The notes under the pieces: generated by a model
The model's database searches: none
The model's input: only the letters and a program-made list of their open reading frames with translations
What the model was told of the DNA's origin: nothing
Assembly: GCF_902459505.1 (NCBI RefSeq)
Contig: NC_047088.1
Coordinates: 96,897,704 to 96,961,703, forward strand
Length of the DNA stretch: 64,000 bases
Direction: 5' to 3'
Source of the DNA: Geotrypetes seraphini
Lineage: Eukaryota; Chordata; Amphibia; Gymnophiona; Dermophiidae
Part shown: piece by piece, positions 48,400-60,835 of the stretch
Layout of the letters: the number at the start of each line of letters is the position of its first letter
Position numbering within the stretch: position 1 is the stretch's first letter
Made by a program: the position numbers and the translations under genes

Positions 48400-48745
48400 T
48401 AATTTAGGAAACGCCTAAAAACATATCTGTTCCTGAAGTATTTAGGCAGCTGACCTGTACAATTCTTACTCCAAAATAACTGTTAATCACTAGCTCTTAA
48501 CTCTGTTTATTTCACCCAAGTTGTGCCATCTTTTAATCATTGTAAACCGCATAGAACTTCACGGTCCTGCGGTATATAAACTGTTATTGTTATTATTATT
48601 ATTATTGTTATTATTATTAAATTCCCAGTCTAACCAGGCTATTCATATACTTTCTGTCTTAGTGGTTCTTCTGTTTCACTATGTTCTGAGCTATTGGGAG
48701 GACGGGATAAAAATCTAAATAAATAAATAAATAAAATAAAAAATA
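48400..48745 (+). mobile_element. L2-like LINE 3' end
   Basis: The translated piece FRKRLKTYLFLKYLGS near 48405-48455 is an L2-like ORF2 C-terminus. Then comes the tail with TTGTAAACCGCATAGAACTT and GCGGTATATAAACTG, ending in (TTA)n at 48585-48618. A second tail with GGACGGGATAAAAATC and (AAAT)n follows at 48695-48745. Confidence 0.65.
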
Positions 48746-51370
48746 AATCTAGGATTGTTTCTCAACTTTTTCAAGCCAAGTACTCCCTATGTCGTACAAA
48801 TTTTAACTGAGTACCCCAGAGCAGCAAAGATTTTGAAATAGACTTTTTTTTTAACTAACTAGGCAGCATACAAATAAAGGTCACTTTAACTGGTCAAAAC
48901 ACACTTGGCATGATCTATTTCAGTCTTGTATAAACTGTGTAGCTGCTGGACAGGTGATGTGTCTATTTTTGCAAACTGAATAAAAATGAACAATGAGGGG
49001 CCTATTTATAAAAAATAGGAGAAAGTTCTCCACAAAAGATGCCCATAATGACCAATCCAGTTTCATTTTTTTTTTCTGGGGAAAGTGAAACAAGAAATCT
49101 TTGGTCACTAGGACAAGTTCTCCACTTTTTGTGAAGTACTTTTGTTGTATCTTTTTTAGAAATAAGTCCAAATAAATTGGCACCTTTCTTACACATTTCA
49201 GCTGCTCTCAGCCAGTTTGCCTCCTTTTTTTCTCTCTCTCTCACATATTACAACCCTCCCTCCCACCTCTCCTTAGCCCAGTGGTCTCAAACTCAAACCC
49301 TTTTCAGGGGCACATTTTGGAGGGCCTCAGAAAAAAATAGTTAATGTCTTATTAAAAAAATGACAATTTTGTATGAGGTAAAACTCTTTTTGGCTAAGTC
49401 TTAATAATAATATTATAATTTATAGCTAAAGAGACATATGATCAAGAAACTGTTTTATTTTACTTTTGTGATTATGATAAACATACCGAGGGCCTCAAAA
49501 TAGTACCTGGCGAGCCACAAGCGGTCCCCGGGCCGCGGGTTTAAGACCACTGTCTTAACCAGTCTGCCTCTTCTCTCTCACACCTACTCCCCCCATGGCC
49601 AGCCTGCCTCCTCTCTCCCCCCCCCCCTCTCTCTCTCTCTCTACTGGAAAAAAGAACACATGAGACTGGCACAAGCAGAATACCACATCTTGGTCATACA
49701 TTCAAAACATTGTCTGACCCTCAACAAATATGAAACAAGAGATCACAGATCAGTAATAGCAATATAAAGGTCAAAAATCTAAGCTGGAAATCTCAAGAAA
49801 TCAGGCTCGGCATACAGCAATACTAGAGAAATAGAAAGTGAAATTCAAGGTATCAGAGATGTGGATTTCCAAAGGCTGACCTATTCCATTTAATAAATTC
49901 AAAATAAAATTATTTTTTTCTGCCTTTGTCTTGAGCAATTTATTTTCCATTCCAGTGTCTCTCTTCAGCTTTTCTCTGGTTTTTTTTTCCTGTCATTGCA
50001 GTGTCTCCTGTCCATTTGACATGTCTTCTTTCTTCATGTACACCCTCCCATCTTTCTTCTGTCCAGTTTCTCCCCTTTGTGTCCTTGTTCTTTTCCTTCC
50101 CATATTCAGAATCCCCCTGTGATCAGTATTGACTCTATGCTACCTTCACACCCATCTTCTCTGTGCCCCTTCCTCTTCCCTTCTGCCCTCCCACCCTGGA
50201 GCTAAAATCTCCCTCTCTATTCCTTGCTCTCCCATGCAATAAAATGTCTCTCCCCTTCTCTTCCCCTGATCCAGTATCTCTTTTCTTCTCCACTGCCCCT
50301 CGAACCAGTCTCTCTCTTTCCTTCTCCACCCCCGAGGTCTAGCAGCACTTCTCCCTCTCCCAAGTCCTAGCGCTTCTCTCTCTCTCCTCTCCCCCCCTAG
50401 ATCTAGCAAAACATCTTCCTCTCCCTCGCTCAACCCAGCAGCACCTTTCCCTCTCGCCCCCCCCCAACTAGATCTAGCAGCACCTCTCCCACTTCAGCAG
50501 CACTTCCCACTCTGCTCCTGAGGTCCAGCAGCACTCACCCCTCCTAGATCCAGAATCACACCTGCTGCTCACCTCTTCTCCCAAGTCCAACAGCACTGCT
50601 CACTCATCTCTCCAGTTGTAGCAGCATCCCCTCCCTCTCACTCCTCCCCCCCCACCCCCAGTGCCAGTAGCACCATTCCCAGGCCAACAGTAACTTTCTC
50701 TTTCACCTCCAAAGTCCAGCAGCATCTGTCCTCTCCAGTTCCAGCAGCACCTTTCCCTTTTATCCTGCTCCCAGGGTCAGCAGTACCCCTCCCTCTTCTT
50801 TCCCCAGGACTCAATGCTTGAGTACCTGATTGTAAAAACCGCTTAGATAACCTTGATAGGCGGTATATAAAATCCTAATAAACTTGAAACTTGACCAATA
50901 GTGCAGCTCCTCTCTTATGTTCCAGTCCAGCAGCATACTTCTCTCTCACCCCACTAGGACTAGCAGCCACCCTCTCTGGTCCAGTATCTCCATCCCTCTT
51001 CTGTCTCCAGAGCTAGCAGCACCCCTGTCTATCCCCTGACCGATTGCTGCCAAGCAACCCTCCTTCCTTCTGCTTCCGAGCTGGCACTATCTCTCCCATT
51101 CAGTCATCTCACCATCCTGGATCACTGCCAATAGTGGCAGCCCAGCTATTCATATAGGCAGACTCGCGACCTTTGGCTAGGCCGCACCTTGTCTCAATAC
51201 AACTTCCTGTTTCCTCAAAGGCAGGGCACAGCCTAGCCAAAGGTCACGAGTCTGCCTATATTGGCAGCGATTCAGGATGATGAGTGGACTAAATGGGAGA
51301 GATGATGCCGGCTCGGGGGAGAAGGAAGGAGAGCTGTTTGTCGCTGTGTACCACGTGTTGGGAACAACTG
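48746..51370. mobile_element. Probable non-autonomous hAT with pyrimidine minisatellite
   Basis: The left end GATTGTTTCTCAACTTTTTC and the inverted right end CAGTTGTTCCCAACACGTGG are loosely similar. The interior (50140-51160) is a long pyrimidine-rich tract with CCAGCAGCACC repeats. A palindrome (51150-51265, CCTTTGGCTAGGC/GCCTAGCCAAAGG) precedes the right end. A SINE tail (about 50815-50895, ACCGCTTAGATAACCTTG) and a Charlie-type MITE lie inside. No target duplication was verified. Confidence 0.4.
49280..49552. mobile_element. hAT (Charlie-type) MITE
   Basis: Ends CAGTGGTCTCAAACTCAAAC and, inverted, CAGTGGTCTTAAACCCGCGG. Flanking 8-mers CCTTAGCC and TCTTAACC match at six of eight positions, an aged hAT duplication. 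GGGCCGCGG and CGAGCCACAAGCGGTCC near the right end are typical of Charlie elements. Confidence 0.75.
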
Positions 51371-51439
51371 TTTTCGAGCTTACTCCTCCAAATTAGTCTT
51401 CACCAAATTATATTAACTACAGATATGACCAACCTGGAT

Positions 51440-52977
51440 TGGAAATTGTACAAGGGCTTTGTACCTTGAGTTTAATTACACATTGTGTGAAGAAACATTT
51501 TTTCTGGTTTGTTTTAAATCTACTACTTAGTAGTTTAATCACATGCCCCCTTGTCCTAGTATTTTTGGAAAGAGTAAACTAACGATTCACATCTACCTTT
51601 TCTACTCCACTCAGTATTTTATCTATCATATCACCCCTGAGCCATCTCTTCTCCAAGCTGAAGAGCCCTAGCTGCTTTAGCCTTTCCTCATAGGAAGTTG
51701 TCCTACCCCCTTTTAACATTTTCGTCGCCTGTACCTTTTCTAATGCCGCTATATCTTTTTTGAGATACAGTGACCAGACTTGCACACAGTATTTGAGGTG
51801 TGGCCATATTATAGAGCGATACAAGGGCATTATAACATTTTCATCTTTGTTTTCCATTCCTTTTCTGATAATTCCTAACATTCTTTTTGCTTTCTTAGCT
51901 GCCGCCGCCGCACATTGAGCTAAGGGTTCCAATGTATCCTCAACGATGACACCTAGATCTTTTTCCAGGGCAGTGACTCCTAACTTGGAACCCGGCATCA
52001 CATAGCTATAGTGCTACGAAGTGTTGTTTGGCCTTACAGCTGATTATTTAGTGGAACACTTTGTATTTGCTACATCCAGACGCTCACAACCTATTCTGAC
52101 ATATTTTCCTTTCCTTCTGTTAAGAACTGTTGATATAAAAGATAATTTGATGGGTTACTATCTTTTCAGGCAGCAATTGGAGACTAAGAATTTAGCCAGC
52201 TATTAGTCAATGCTGTGTCTTATACACATTTTAGAAAACTTCTGAAGGCACATCTATTTGATAAATTTTTACAAAATTAGAATTGGATAATTTGTTAATC
52301 TGTATTTTCTGAGATTATCTCAGTTTTTTCTAGCTGTAAACCACATAGAACTGCAAGGTTATCTCTTAAATTTGTTTTATTTTTATTTTTTATCTTCTTT
52401 CATTATTTTTATTTCTTTGATTTTTGATCTTGGAAATGTATGACATATTTTTATTTTAATCAGGTACTTTAGCTAGATTGTGAGCCTTCAAGACAGATAG
52501 GGTAGTTTTTCTCAAGTACCTAATTTCATTTTAATTTGATACATTGCAAACTGCTTAGGTCAGTAAAATGCAGGAGCGGTATATCAAATCTTAAATATAC
52601 ATAAACCTATATAAACAACAATGTAATGTAATAGTTCAGGTTCCTCTTTCCCACATGCATCACTTTGCACCTGCTCACATTAAATGTCATGTGCCTTTTT
52701 GATGCCCTGTTTCACAAGGTGCTCTTGCAATTTTTCACAATCCTCTCGCGATTTAACAACTTTGTGTCATCAGCAAATTTATCCCCCCCTCCCCTTTTAC
52801 TATACCCAGCCCGGAGCACTAAATGCTCCCAATGCTACTTTGAGGCTCATAAAATTCCTTAATTATTTCACTAGTTATTCCCATCTCTAGATCATTGATA
52901 AATATGTTAAAAAGCAGCAGTCCCGGCACAGACCCCTGAGGAGCCCCACTATTTACCCTTCTCCATTGAGAATTTTG
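51440..52977 (-). mobile_element. CR1 LINE copy split by an L2-like insertion
   Basis: The minus strand of 51579-52001 encodes VTALEKDLGVIVEDTLEP, RMLGIIRKGMENKDEN, YLKKDIAALEKVQ and LGLFSLEKRWLRGDMI. The same element resumes at 52619 with the KCKVMHVG and EKLQEHL-type region to about 52977. It is interrupted at 52019-52618. Stops and small insertions (such as near 52785-52855) make it inactive. Confidence 0.82.
52019..52618 (+). mobile_element. L2-like LINE 3' insertion in CR1
   Basis: A 5'-truncated LINE with a broken C-terminal frame (HILENF, RHIYLINFYK near 52225-52275) and the common tail CTGTAAACCACATAGAACTG. A second tail, TTGCAAACTGCTTAGGTCAG to GAGCGGTATATCAAATC, follows. The CR1 reading picks up again on the far side, so it inserted after CR1. 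Confidence 0.6.
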
Positions 52978-53778
52978 ACCATAAGAATAGCCTTACTGGG
53001 TTAGACCAATGGTCCATGAAGCCCAATAGCCCATTCTCACGGTAGCCAGTCCAGGTTACTAGTACATGGCTAAAACCCAAGGAGTAGCAACATTCCATGC
53101 TACTGATCCAAGGCACGCAGTGGCTTTCCCCATGCCTTTCTCAATAAAAGACTATGGACTTTTCCTCTAGGAAATTGTCCAAAATTTCCAGCTGCACTAT
53201 CAGCTTTTACCACAACCTCTGGCAACGCGTTCTAGAGCTTAATTATTCTGTGAGTGAAAAAAAATTTCCTCTTATTGGTTTTTTAAGGTATTTCCCTGTA
53301 ACTTCGAGTGTCCCCTAGTCTTTGTAATTTTTGACAGAGTGAAAAATCAATCCTCTTGTACCCATTCTACTCCACTCAGGATTTTGTAGACTTCAATCAT
53401 ATTTTCCCTCAGCCATCTCTTTTCCAAGCTTAAGGGCCCTAACCATTTTAGTCTTTCCTCATATGAGAGGAGTTCCATCCCTTTATCATCTTGGTCACTC
53501 TTCTTTGAACCTTTTCTAGTGCCACTATATCTTTCTTGAGATAAGAAGACCAGAATTGAATGCAATACGCCAGATGAGGTCACACCATGGAGCTATACAG
53601 GGGTATTAAAACATTCTTAGTCTTGTTAACCATCCCTTTTTTAATAATTCCTAGCATCCTGTTTGCTTTTTTTGGCCGCTGCTGCCCATTGGGCACAAGG
53701 TTTCATTGTATTTTATACAACAACACCCAGATCCTTTTCTTGGACGCTAACCATTTAAACCTACTTTCTGGTTTTCAA

Positions 53779-54195
53779 CAGGGCTGTGGAGTCGGTAGAT
53801 AAATGTTCCGACTCCAACTCCTCAGTTTTTTGTACTTCAGACTCCGCTCCAGTACCCGAAATTTCCTCCAACTCCTTGACTCCGACTCCACAGCACTGGT
53901 TAATTTTCAGATCGTTAAAATGGAATGTCAAGTTGAGAGAAATGAGCATTTTCGACACCACCTTCTTTTTGCTTTTAATCAAGGTTCTAAGGCCGCAGAA
54001 GCTTCTCGCAACATTTGTGCTGTATATATAGTGGGTGCTATAGCTGAAAGAATCGCTCGTGATTGGTATGCCAAGTTCAAAAATGGAGTCGGTAGATAAA
54101 TGTTCCGACTCCTCAGTTTTTTGTACTTCTGACTCCGACTCTGACTCCAGGTACCCGAAATTTCCTCCAACTCTGACTCTGACTCCACAGCCCTG
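53779..54195. mobile_element. hAT element: MITE-mariner-MITE composite
   Basis: The unit is bounded by CAGGGCTGTGGAGTCGG...CCACAGCCCTG and an exact 8-bp duplication GTTTTCAA (53771-53778, 54196-54203). It contains two direct copies of the same about 115-bp MITE (53779-53898 and about 54086-54195), each with TAGATAAATGTTCCGACTCC. Between them lies a mariner transposase fragment. A single duplication around the whole shows it moved as one unit. Confidence 0.85.
53920..54085 (+). pseudogene. Mariner transposase N-terminal fragment
   Basis: The frame starts MECQVERNEHFRHHLLFAFN and continues GSKAAEASRNICAVY, ERIARDWYAKFKNG. This is the first helix-turn-helix of mariner transposases (compare FEFKMGRKAAETTRNIN and VQWWFKKF in SETMAR). 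It is open for 55 codons and ends exactly where the second MITE copy begins. The catalytic DDD domain is absent. Possibly a captured DNA-binding module or a deletion derivative. Confidence 0.75.
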
Positions 54196-54433
54196 GTTTT
54201 CAACCAGTTCTTGATCCATATAGGACATTACCTCCTATCCCATGACTTTCCAATTTCCTCAGAAGTCTTTCATGAGGTACTTTGTCAAATGCCTTTTGAA
54301 AATCTAAATACACAATATCAACTGGCTCACCTTTATCCACATGTTCATTCACCCCTTCAAAGAAATTGGTAGATTGGTAAGGCAAGATTTCCCTTGACTA
54401 AATCCATGTTGATTTTCTTTCATTATTCCATGT

Positions 54434-54915
54434 TGAAAAGGATTCAGGTCCCAATTCCTGCCCCATACTTTCTCTGTCTCTGTCATTTGTAAGTCAGGTA
54501 CCTGGGGACACATCTTAAAGACCAGAAATCGTCTTCCAAAACATGTCCGTCTTTTATTATGAGTTTCACATATTTATACGAATCAGGTTTGCCAGCATGT
54601 GTCAGCATGTGACGTAAATACAAACCATATATGGAAGGTCACATGAAACTTTAAACACATCAGCATTTTTCCTAGCTAGAGATTGAAGTCCACAGAGGGT
54701 CAGAAAAAGCCTTAACCAGCAGAGCTTCTTAACTAAATCTGTCTGTAAATACGGCTTAACAAAAAAATTGAATTCACTTCACATTATCTCTGTTTAAACA
54801 TTACCTGTCCTTGTACCATCTTCAAAGAAGGGAAAGATAAACAGGGCCTACCTTTGCATCTTTAAACAACATATGCCTAAGGACACTTACTAAAGTTCTG
54901 ATACGTGTCCCTTCA
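54434..54915 (-). repeat. 3' LTR of the class I provirus (fossil)
   Basis: About 482 bp with TG...CA ends (TGAAGGGA...CCTTTTCA on the minus strand), a TATAAATA box near 54572, and an AATAAA signal near 54555, giving a normal U3-R-U5 order. A purine tract AAGAGGGGATT precedes it. At the other end of the provirus only a short matching piece is visible. Confidence 0.8.
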
Positions 54916-55269
54916 AATCCCCTCTTACGTCATGTAAATGACGTCACAAATACACAGCATGAGCTGGAAGGGAGTGATACTCTAGATATGTCTCTCAAGG
55001 AGGGGTTTTTTAGGAGCTGTAATACGAATAACACAGTACATGAGCAGTCAAGACAAGAGTGCAAATAATAAGAGATTATGCATTCAACTAAAGTGCTGAT
55101 CCCAAGAATTAGATAAATCAGAGTTACATTTGAACTCAGCAAAGAGGTCTGCTAATTTCTGAATGTCCATAGTAGGACCTATATTGTCAGAAAGAAAAGT
55201 ACAACAGCATAAAATACTGAGGAGAATTTTTCAGCTAGAATCCTAGCTAGGGCCATACGATTTTGAGAA

Positions 55270-56890
55270 CCATCTGAGAAGTGGAGCCTAATTGATCAGT
55301 AATACTTTGCAAGGCGTTCCTAGAATAGTTCACAAAGCATTGCTGATTATAATAATTTTAACTAATCCGATCAACATTCTTATTAATAGTAATAAAGGGA
55401 ATAAGGAACTCAAACCCAGCCTTAACCTGAGCTCGGGCCTTAAATTCATCTGGGACCCCTCTTGGGACCCCTATAGCATCTATGTATACATGTGATCAGA
55501 TTTATATCAAGACAAATAAAAGGAAAAACCATGTGAATAGGAAGGATGCCTTTCAGAAAAATATGCAGAAGCATAGTAACCTTAACTAAAGTGCACTGGC
55601 CTATCCACTGGCTGGGTAGCTTAACAGGGAGCCAAAAGTCTCCATAAAGCCAGTAAATATCAAATCTAATGCAGCAACAATGGGGCATACCTATGAGCCA
55701 AGACAGAACAATAACCTGGGGGTAAATTACCTACAAAACTACCCTGTGTCAGATTAAAAACATGACATGTGTAATTGCCCTTATAGATGGTAACGGCAAT
55801 ATCAAGCTTTTGTTGTCCTGGCAACAAAGGGTATTTAGAACACTGCAGTGCACAAAGGGGATAGGTAAATAACCCAAAAAAGCATGGTTGGATACCAGGA
55901 GGGAGGTCCAGAGGTACGGTTCCTAGATGGGGTCTAGCTTGAGCACATATGTAACAATTACTCTTATTATGTTGATCAGCAGTGAATTTCATCCATTCTA
56001 ACCAAAGGTTAGGTTCTGAAAACCCTACCTCAACAGCCACAATATCTTCAAAAGTGGGATTGGCAATAGCCATCATGTCAGTAAGTTTATTGAATGTAGG
56101 GACCAGTGGGTTAGTATTTTTTGGGGCCCCCACAAAATGGCGGGAGAAGATGAGTGGAGGTAGATAGATCCCATAAGAAAACTGATGGGTCGGATAGCTA
56201 GACCCACCCTTAAACCACATGTCCATAATGTACATACCTTCATCAGTAGGTCTAGGGTTGTCAATAGTAAGAGAAAGCTTAATAATTTGTACAGGAACAC
56301 TTTTCCTATAACAGTGTCCAACCTTATGAAGGGTCATACAAGTAAGCAGTGATTTACCATTTTGGTTCACTGTTTTTCAGGGTATTTTCTAGTTTATAAG
56401 CCCAGTCAGTATTAATATTCCACCCTACCACTCCCCAGAATGCACACTTAACCCCCCAACGTGAGTCAGTAACATATATATATATGTCCTTAGTTTTAGG
56501 AATCTCTGAGGACCAATGGCACAGCCTTGGGATATCAATTGATGAACAGTCCACAATGTCACAATACTCAAAGGAGAAGGTGGCAACTTGCACACTGCTG
56601 GAATTATACCAAAGGGTAGCATACTATCGGTCTTTTCTGGATTCCAATTGAAGGACAGCCTTTGCGAGGGAGTAGTCCAGCTTGACGTCGTGTTCGCAAA
56701 GAGGTGTCGGGGGTGCTGTTTACAGCAGGAGTGTCATTTACAGATGGGTATGGGCAGAAAGTGTCGTGGACCCAGAACACATCATCCCTGTAGACCCAGT
56801 TAGAAATGATCCATACAGGGAGAAAAACTAGCAGCAGCAGTGCCAGTAAGAGAATGATAAAGTTGGTAGAATGCTGCAATGAGATCATTA
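55270..56890 (-). mobile_element. Envelope region of the class I provirus (fossil)
   Basis: Recognisable parts are a hydrophobic leader (IILLLALLLLVFLPVWII), an RTRRQ-type basic stretch, cysteine-rich surface-unit sequence (CYICAQARPHLG, GNYTCHVFNLTQG) and transmembrane-unit remains. It is a fossil reading frame in several pieces. Surface-unit sequence is best preserved at 55666-56370. Assignment to env rests on position between integrase and the 3' LTR and on its composition. Confidence 0.7.
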
Positions 56891-59800
56891 TGTTGTTCCA
56901 CTGGAGGAGGTGAAATCTGCGCAGGGAAGACTTGCTTCTGGGGTTTTAGGTTAACCCTCTTCAAGCGACTTGCGTGGATCCAAACAGGAAACTCCTCAGT
57001 GAGTGCAGCGGGCCTGGGCACAGCGATCACAGTAGTGGGAAGGCCAAAGGGGAAATCCGTCTGCTTCCGATCCTTGGAAAGCTGCTGGATAATCACCAGG
57101 CTGGAAAAAATGGGTAAGAATCTGTGGAGAGAAAGGAGAAGTGCAAGACACGTTTCTTTGAACAAGCCCTAATATTTCAATTAGCTTTTGGACGTATTCC
57201 TCCTGTATCAAGGGAAAATCTACCCATGGGGCGGGGAAAGGTCATCCCGTGAGAATCTCAAAGGGAGAACAGCCAGATGTCTGTGCATACAGAAAGAGAT
57301 ACTTGAAAAGAAATGCTTGAAAAGCATTCCAAATATCATTCAGCAGCTGTACTCCAATGTGATCCAAATAAGAGATAGAAAACAAGAGAAACCATGTTGC
57401 CTGCACTGAACGTGGCAACATGCAACAATACCAATTCATTCACTTAGCATAGCCATGGCAAAAGAGAGACAATACTCAGTTACTTAAGGTTCTTAATTGA
57501 ACAATCCAAAAGGATATGTTTTTGCGAGCTGCATATAACTTATTATGCACTTCAGAGAGACCATACTGATGTACTGAATGTATTCAGAAATGTATACTGA
57601 ATGGATCATATGTAGGGAACACCACGAAATAAATGCTGTATAAAGTAAAACTTTTTCTTATAACCCCTAACTAAACTATATTCAGAATATAAAAGCTATA
57701 AGTAAAAGAACATTGCGCAGTTAGGCTAGTAAAAAGTGGAAAAAGAGCTCTAAAAATGGCCAATATTATGTATCCTGGGGTACCCACTAAACTAAAACAA
57801 GTAGACATGACACAGACAAAACATAAAGTTTTAAGCGTGGAGCTATTTCTTCATCTGTCAAGTGTGCAGGGCTGAATTTAACTCTGCAAATAAACACATT
57901 GATATAAAAAAACCAAAACAACAAATAATGTATATCATAACCATCTCATATTTGGAAAAAGGCATAAAGCTAATGTCTCTTTGGAGCGTCTCTATCTCTG
58001 CAGTGATAAAGAGGACCCGTGGAAAACATTAGAAATATCTGTGCCAAAACGGATCTGGGATGGCTATGTATAAATCCGGAAAAAACATTTTAAATTAGCA
58101 ACATCCTAATTTCAGCTAAAACAATAGAAAGGAATTGTATTTTCCAATTTATTTTCAATTCACAACCGTGCCAGTTGTAATTATCGAACTATATATCTCT
58201 GTATCAAGGAGCAAAAGGTCAAGAATGAAAATATCACTAGCAAGAAGTTAAAATGTCGAGCGAGCACTACGATAACCAATACCATGATATTGGGCAATGA
58301 ATAAGGGAGAGCTAGCAGCTGGTATCCAGGGTTTCCCCTCTTTGCACCAAAGTCCGTCCAAAAGGGCGGCTTTGGGCACCTGCCAAACGCCAGGCATCAA
58401 ATTCAGAGGAGGGGGTGGTAACAAAGGACTGAAGCTGTGAAAAAAGAGAGGAAGAGAATCCTGTTCACCCTTGAGACCCAAAAGCCCATTTAAAAGAAGG
58501 GCTTGAACATCGTGAAGAGTGTGAAGGGTAATGAGGTGACCTAGGGTCAGAGAAGTAACCATCTCTACCACCATAGCACAAGCAGCCAGGGCTTGAACAG
58601 GAGTGACTATAAAAAAAGGCAACAGAGCGTAACTTACCGCCATGTTCTCCCTTCATGGTGTTACAATAGTCCCAAACAAAGAGATAAAACATGTGGGCAT
58701 AAGCAGGAAAACCCAGACTTGAGCTAGAAACCAAAGCACATCTTAAATGTCCAACATTTCATAAGTCCATCTGATAAGAGCAGTCATTTCAGAAACCAGG
58801 GTCTGTCTCAAATCTGGTCATAGAAGGAACAAGCAGAGATCCATTGGCGGCAGTGACCAAACATAGCAAGAAAAGTAAGCATGTCTTTCTTGGTAGCTGG
58901 GCGGGGCAGACCCAGAATAGCAGCAATGCAGAAAGTGCAGATTTTCCTCTGACCATGAGACAGGACAAAACCCAGGTATTTCACTTCAGATGTACACCAG
59001 TGCAGTTTATTTCATGACACCTTGTGACCACACACAGACAACCATTATAAAAGGTACAAACTATCAGCCTGACAGGTCTCCTGAATTATGGAACACAAAA
59101 AGTTGTACAAAATGAGAATAGGACCATGAGGGGCAGTGCATGACTTGTAGAATAGCCCGAAGGACATTCCACACTAGGTATACTGTTGCTTAAAGGTGAA
59201 GGCAGCCTCACCAAAGGGACTAAAAATAAAACATTCTTTAGGAAAATGACAGAAAAAAAATCATTGGCTGCCGATGGAATGGTGGAAGAAACATAAGTGC
59301 AATGAGAATTACCAAAACTCTAACAGCCCTAATAATGCCATCAGCTTTGACAACAAGAGCGATGGGCGTATTATAAGAAGAGATGGTGGTTTTGATAATG
59401 CCGGAGAAAAGTCAAGAGACAAGCAGTGGAATCTCACCTTACTGCTTTATAAAACCAAGAATGAGTAACTTCAAAGAAGCACTATAGGGGGTCAGTGGAA
59501 GCCCAAACAGAGAAGTCTGGGGGAAGGGACAAAAACATTCATGCACAGACCCTGATAATGAAAGCAAAGAACAGATTAGCTTTTGCTCTGCACAAGAAAG
59601 AAAACCTCTAAAACGGAATTTTTTCTTTTTCTTGTTTCTTTTTTTTTTATGATCCAGCACAGAACACAAAGAAAGCAGCCGGTAGAAAAAACGCACAAAA
59701 TTAGTCAGGATCAAAAGGAAGACAAGAAATAGTGCTTGTGTACAAACTACAAGGGAAAGATCTTAGACTGATTCAACCAGCGCTTTCAATTCATTCCACA

Positions 59801-60289
59801 TAACAGCATGTCCTACCTCAGTATTAAAGATTGGTGACACAGAAAGATGGGAGCTGAAGGAAAAATGTCATACACACACACATCCGTACAAGTCTCATTT
59901 GTCTAGGAGTAACCTAAGTGCCTTATTACTCATTACAAAGCCAATATAACAATGCAAAAATATTCGCTTATCTTACCTTATAAGCGAGGTACAGTAATAA
60001 GAGACAATAAAATCTTATACTCTATAAAAGTTTTAACCTTACAAATGACAGAGTGGGCAGGGGGGTTCCAAAAATAATTTCATTCTTTCCGAAAGAATGG
60101 CAGCTGCTTATATTTATGAGGGGCGCTTACCGAAAGTACCCTGAGATTTTTCCCAAAAAAACTCCATAATAGAACCCAAAGCTTGAACTTAAAATAAGGG
60201 GTTGGGTACAGGTCACCACTACCCAGTGAGTATTAAAGAACAGAAAAAATTCAGAAATACTCACAAAATACTGGTGATATCATCTGCCC

Positions 60290-60307
60290 ATCCCGGACGA
60301 GCCCCCA
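60290..60307 (-). other. tRNA-Pro primer binding site
   Basis: TGGGGGCTCGTCCGGGAT on the minus strand is identical to the 18-nt tRNA-Pro primer site of murine leukaemia virus and lies 2 bp after the CA end of the LTR repeat. It fixes the orientation and the class I affinity of the provirus. Confidence 0.92.
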
Positions 60308-60380
60308 ACTGAAAAGGATTCAGGTCCCAATTCCTGCCCCATACTTTCTCTGTCTCTGTCATTTGTAAGTCAGGTACCTG

Positions 60381-60835
60381 TTTACGTATATGTTCTGTCA
60401 TTTTGTTCTTTATAATAGTTTCTACCATTTTGCCCAGCACCAACGTCTGACTTGCTGGTTTATTGGATGGATTTTCAAATCCTGTTAGTTTGTCTGGGTT
60501 TTGGAAGGCTCCAAACTTGGGGGCCACCTCTGGAGGGCCTCTGAGCATGTGAAGATGCAAATTGATGATAGCACTTGCATGTGCACATGCATGTGACATC
60601 ATTGTGTCACATCTGTGCATTCTTGGAGGCTCTCCAGACATGGTTTTTTAGACTCAGGGAAGGGGAAGAGAAATGGTTTGTGTGGGGTTGGGGCTGGTGT
60701 AGAATTGGGCAGGGCCACGTGTCCTCTTTTTTAAATTTTTTTTCTTGAAGAAATCTGTAGCCTTCACTCGTGATAGTTGGGTTTTAGAGCAAGCTTCCTC
60801 ACAGAAACTGTTCGGTTATCTATACTTATGTGCAT
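60381..60835 (-). other. CR1 remainder and unassigned repeat
   Basis: The first 110 bp on the minus strand encode LGKMVETIIKNKMTEHIRKQ, the CR1 region upstream of QHGF, so they are the other half of the CR1 at 52978. The rest (60490-60835) has GCATGTGCACATGCATGTGA-type sequence and no recognised gene. Confidence 0.6.

Larger units (their letters stand above)
52978..54433 (-). mobile_element. CR1 LINE copy hosting a hAT composite and the provirus
   Basis: The 3' end begins near 52978 (ATAAGAATAGCCTTACTGGG). The minus strand shows [20 protein letters not shown] (53400-53470) and, after the insertion at 53779-54195, EPVDIVYLDFQKAFDKVPHE and LRKLESHGIGGN (54230-54340). The region between palm and C-terminal part is missing by an internal deletion. 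The same CR1 continues at 60381-60490 beyond the provirus (IIKNKMTEHIRKQ). Confidence 0.8.
54434..60380 (-). mobile_element. Class I endogenous retrovirus (fossil provirus)
   Basis: The element reads on the minus strand: a primer site complementary to tRNA-Pro, reverse-transcriptase and RNase H remains (about 58250-59500), integrase C-terminal region (about 56950-57450), envelope region (about 55270-56890), a polypurine tract and a 3' LTR. A 71-bp repeat (54434-54504 and 60310-60380) is identical at both ends. Gag was not recognised. Gamma- or epsilonretrovirus-like affinity is inferred from the primer site and sequence style. It is broken, with well over ten breaks, so it is probably of middle to old age. 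It is inserted in a CR1 LINE. Confidence 0.85.

Noticed and set aside
55666-56370. Envelope frame as a domesticated syncytin-like host gene
   Set aside because: It lies inside a provirus that is broken throughout, the envelope region itself is not whole, and no independent promoter or conservation can be seen.
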